DNA of 64,000 bases from Bactericera cockerelli (taxonomy: Eukaryota; Arthropoda; Insecta; Hemiptera; Triozidae), in the NCBI GenBank assembly GCA_024516035.1, contig CM044956.1, forward strand, positions 2,811,501 to 2,875,500. Reading direction: 5' to 3'. Below, piece by piece: positions 63,125 to 64,000 of the stretch. The notes beneath the pieces are model-generated. The model had not been told where the DNA came from and made no database searches. It saw only the letters and a list, made by a program, of their open reading frames with translations. The stretch's first letter is position 1, and each line of letters begins with the position of its first letter. Both the position numbers and the translations under genes were made by a program.

Positions 63125-64000
63125 ATGATTACTGATTCTGACGTTTTTACTTTTCCAGGCAATGTGTATTCCGATGTTTCATCTGACTCGACTGATTCCG
63201 AAGACTCACTGGTTGCTCCTCCACTCTCCGCAGCATTATTACAACAGTTGACACCTTACTCCTCTTCGTTCAGAGTTTCCCACATCAATGCCCAGTCTCT
63301 TATATCTCATCATGCCAACCTATTAGCAACATTTGGTAATAGAAGTTTTCATGCCATTCTTATTTCTGAGACTTTTCTAAAACCTTCATTACCTGATGTT
63401 TTGGCTTCTATCCCTGGCTATACTCTCATAAGAAATGACAGACTGCATTCACGTTGTGTGTGGAGTAGGTATTTACCTTCGAGACGGTATTGACTTCTCA
63501 GTTCTTCAATGTTCTGATGGTAATGCTGCCAAGAAGGTTGAATATCTTTTGGTGGAAGTAAGATTTTGTCATAAAAAGCTTTTGCTAGGAGTAGTTTATA
63601 GGCCGCCTACTATTGCTTATTCTGAAGATCTCGAGACTTTATTGGGTGGTTTCTTGCCTCACTATGAAGATATTATTATAATGGGCGATTTCAATTGTGA
63701 TCTAAATATTGCTAATCTACAATCGGCAAGATTTAAAAATCTAATGAAGTCTGTCAATTTAACCATTTTACCTTCAAAACCAACATTTCATTTAGACAAT
63801 TATGACAGCTTATTAGATCTTTCAATTGTAAAATCGTTCAAAAAAGTTCAATATTACGAGCAAATTTCTGCACCTGGTTTTTCTCACCATGATTTAATTT
63901 TCATGGCTTATCAACTTGGTAATATTAAATATTCTTTGAGAAAGATCAGGTTCAGGGATTTCCGTAATATGGACATTAATAATCTGATCAGTGATGCGGA
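63125..64000 (+). pseudogene. LINE ORF2, frameshifted, endonuclease part only in window
   Basis: The first frame (63125-63493) has the APE endonuclease start: SHINAQSL and ISETFLKP (catalytic Glu), then GYTLIRNDRLHSR. A one-base shift at about 63453-63462 moves coding to a second frame that stays open from 63462 to the window end: GVGVYLRDGIDF, GVVYRPPT, IIMGDFNCDL (catalytic Asp/Asn) and PGFSHHDLIF. The reverse transcriptase would lie beyond the window. Either a disabling frameshift or a sequencing error. APE domain order fits CR1/Jockey-type LINEs. Confidence 0.8.

Larger units (their letters stand above)
61371..64000 (+). mobile_element. CR1-like non-LTR retrotransposon, cut by window edge
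   Basis: 5' UTR with degenerate tandem repeats (61371-61987), ORF1 (61988-62890), a T-rich spacer with runs of 20 or more T (62905-62949, 63078-63102), and ORF2 from 63125 past the window end. The left boundary is approximate. Clade inferred from the L1-ORF1-like RRM in ORF1 and the style of the ORF2 endonuclease. Confidence 0.75.

Overview
The window reads as insect nuclear DNA: A+T-rich, intron-containing genes, no operons, and most of the sequence made of transposable elements. Support for an insect comes from an R1-clade LINE, pogo, Tc1, hAT and PIF/Harbinger-type DNA elements, SINEs with tRNA-like and 5S-rRNA-like heads, and a short CCTAA-type telomere-like tract. I cannot fix the order from the sequence alone; a hemipteran-like genome is a guess.

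Layout. 1-10.2 kb: a 57-bp satellite, many SINE copies and one candidate host coding exon at 7534-7651. 10.2-19.4 kb: a full-length R1-clade non-LTR retrotransposon on the minus strand with two open ORFs overlapping by ATGA, flanked by a 14-bp target-site duplication. A complete 2952-bp pogo/Tigger-like transposon with an open 658-codon transposase is nested in its tandem-repeated 5' UTR. 19.4-30.5 kb: MITEs, SINEs, minisatellites and LINE 3' tails. 30.5-42.2 kb: the host-gene part, a tandem segmental duplication carrying two 4-exon minus-strand paralogues for small secreted, heavily N-glycosylatable proteins (182 and 178 aa) of a family I do not recognise; a decayed Jockey-like RT/RNase H relic lies between them. 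42.2-61 kb: a dense nest of elements, notably a Tc1-derived foldback palindrome (47027-48714), a PIF/Harbinger-like element (48811-51477) inside a SINE and itself carrying a hAT-like MITE, and a clean hAT MITE (51775-51962). 61.4-64 kb: a second, CR1-like LINE with an intact ORF1 and a frameshifted, window-truncated ORF2.

For bookkeeping the SINEs are called A-F here. A, B, D, E and F have tRNA-like heads with A/B-box motifs; C is derived from 5S rRNA. B, E and F share an ACATAATAA motif and ATT-repeat tails, as does a LINE 3'-tail family (called H) whose conserved ATTGCC/GGCAAT stem-loop occurs at least five times. Other repeats are called G, I, J, K and L. The host genes probably work as secreted proteins under TATA promoters; everything else is mobile DNA in various states of decay, with the R1-like LINE and the pogo element the only apparently intact, potentially autonomous copies. 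Family assignments rest on motif recognition by eye.
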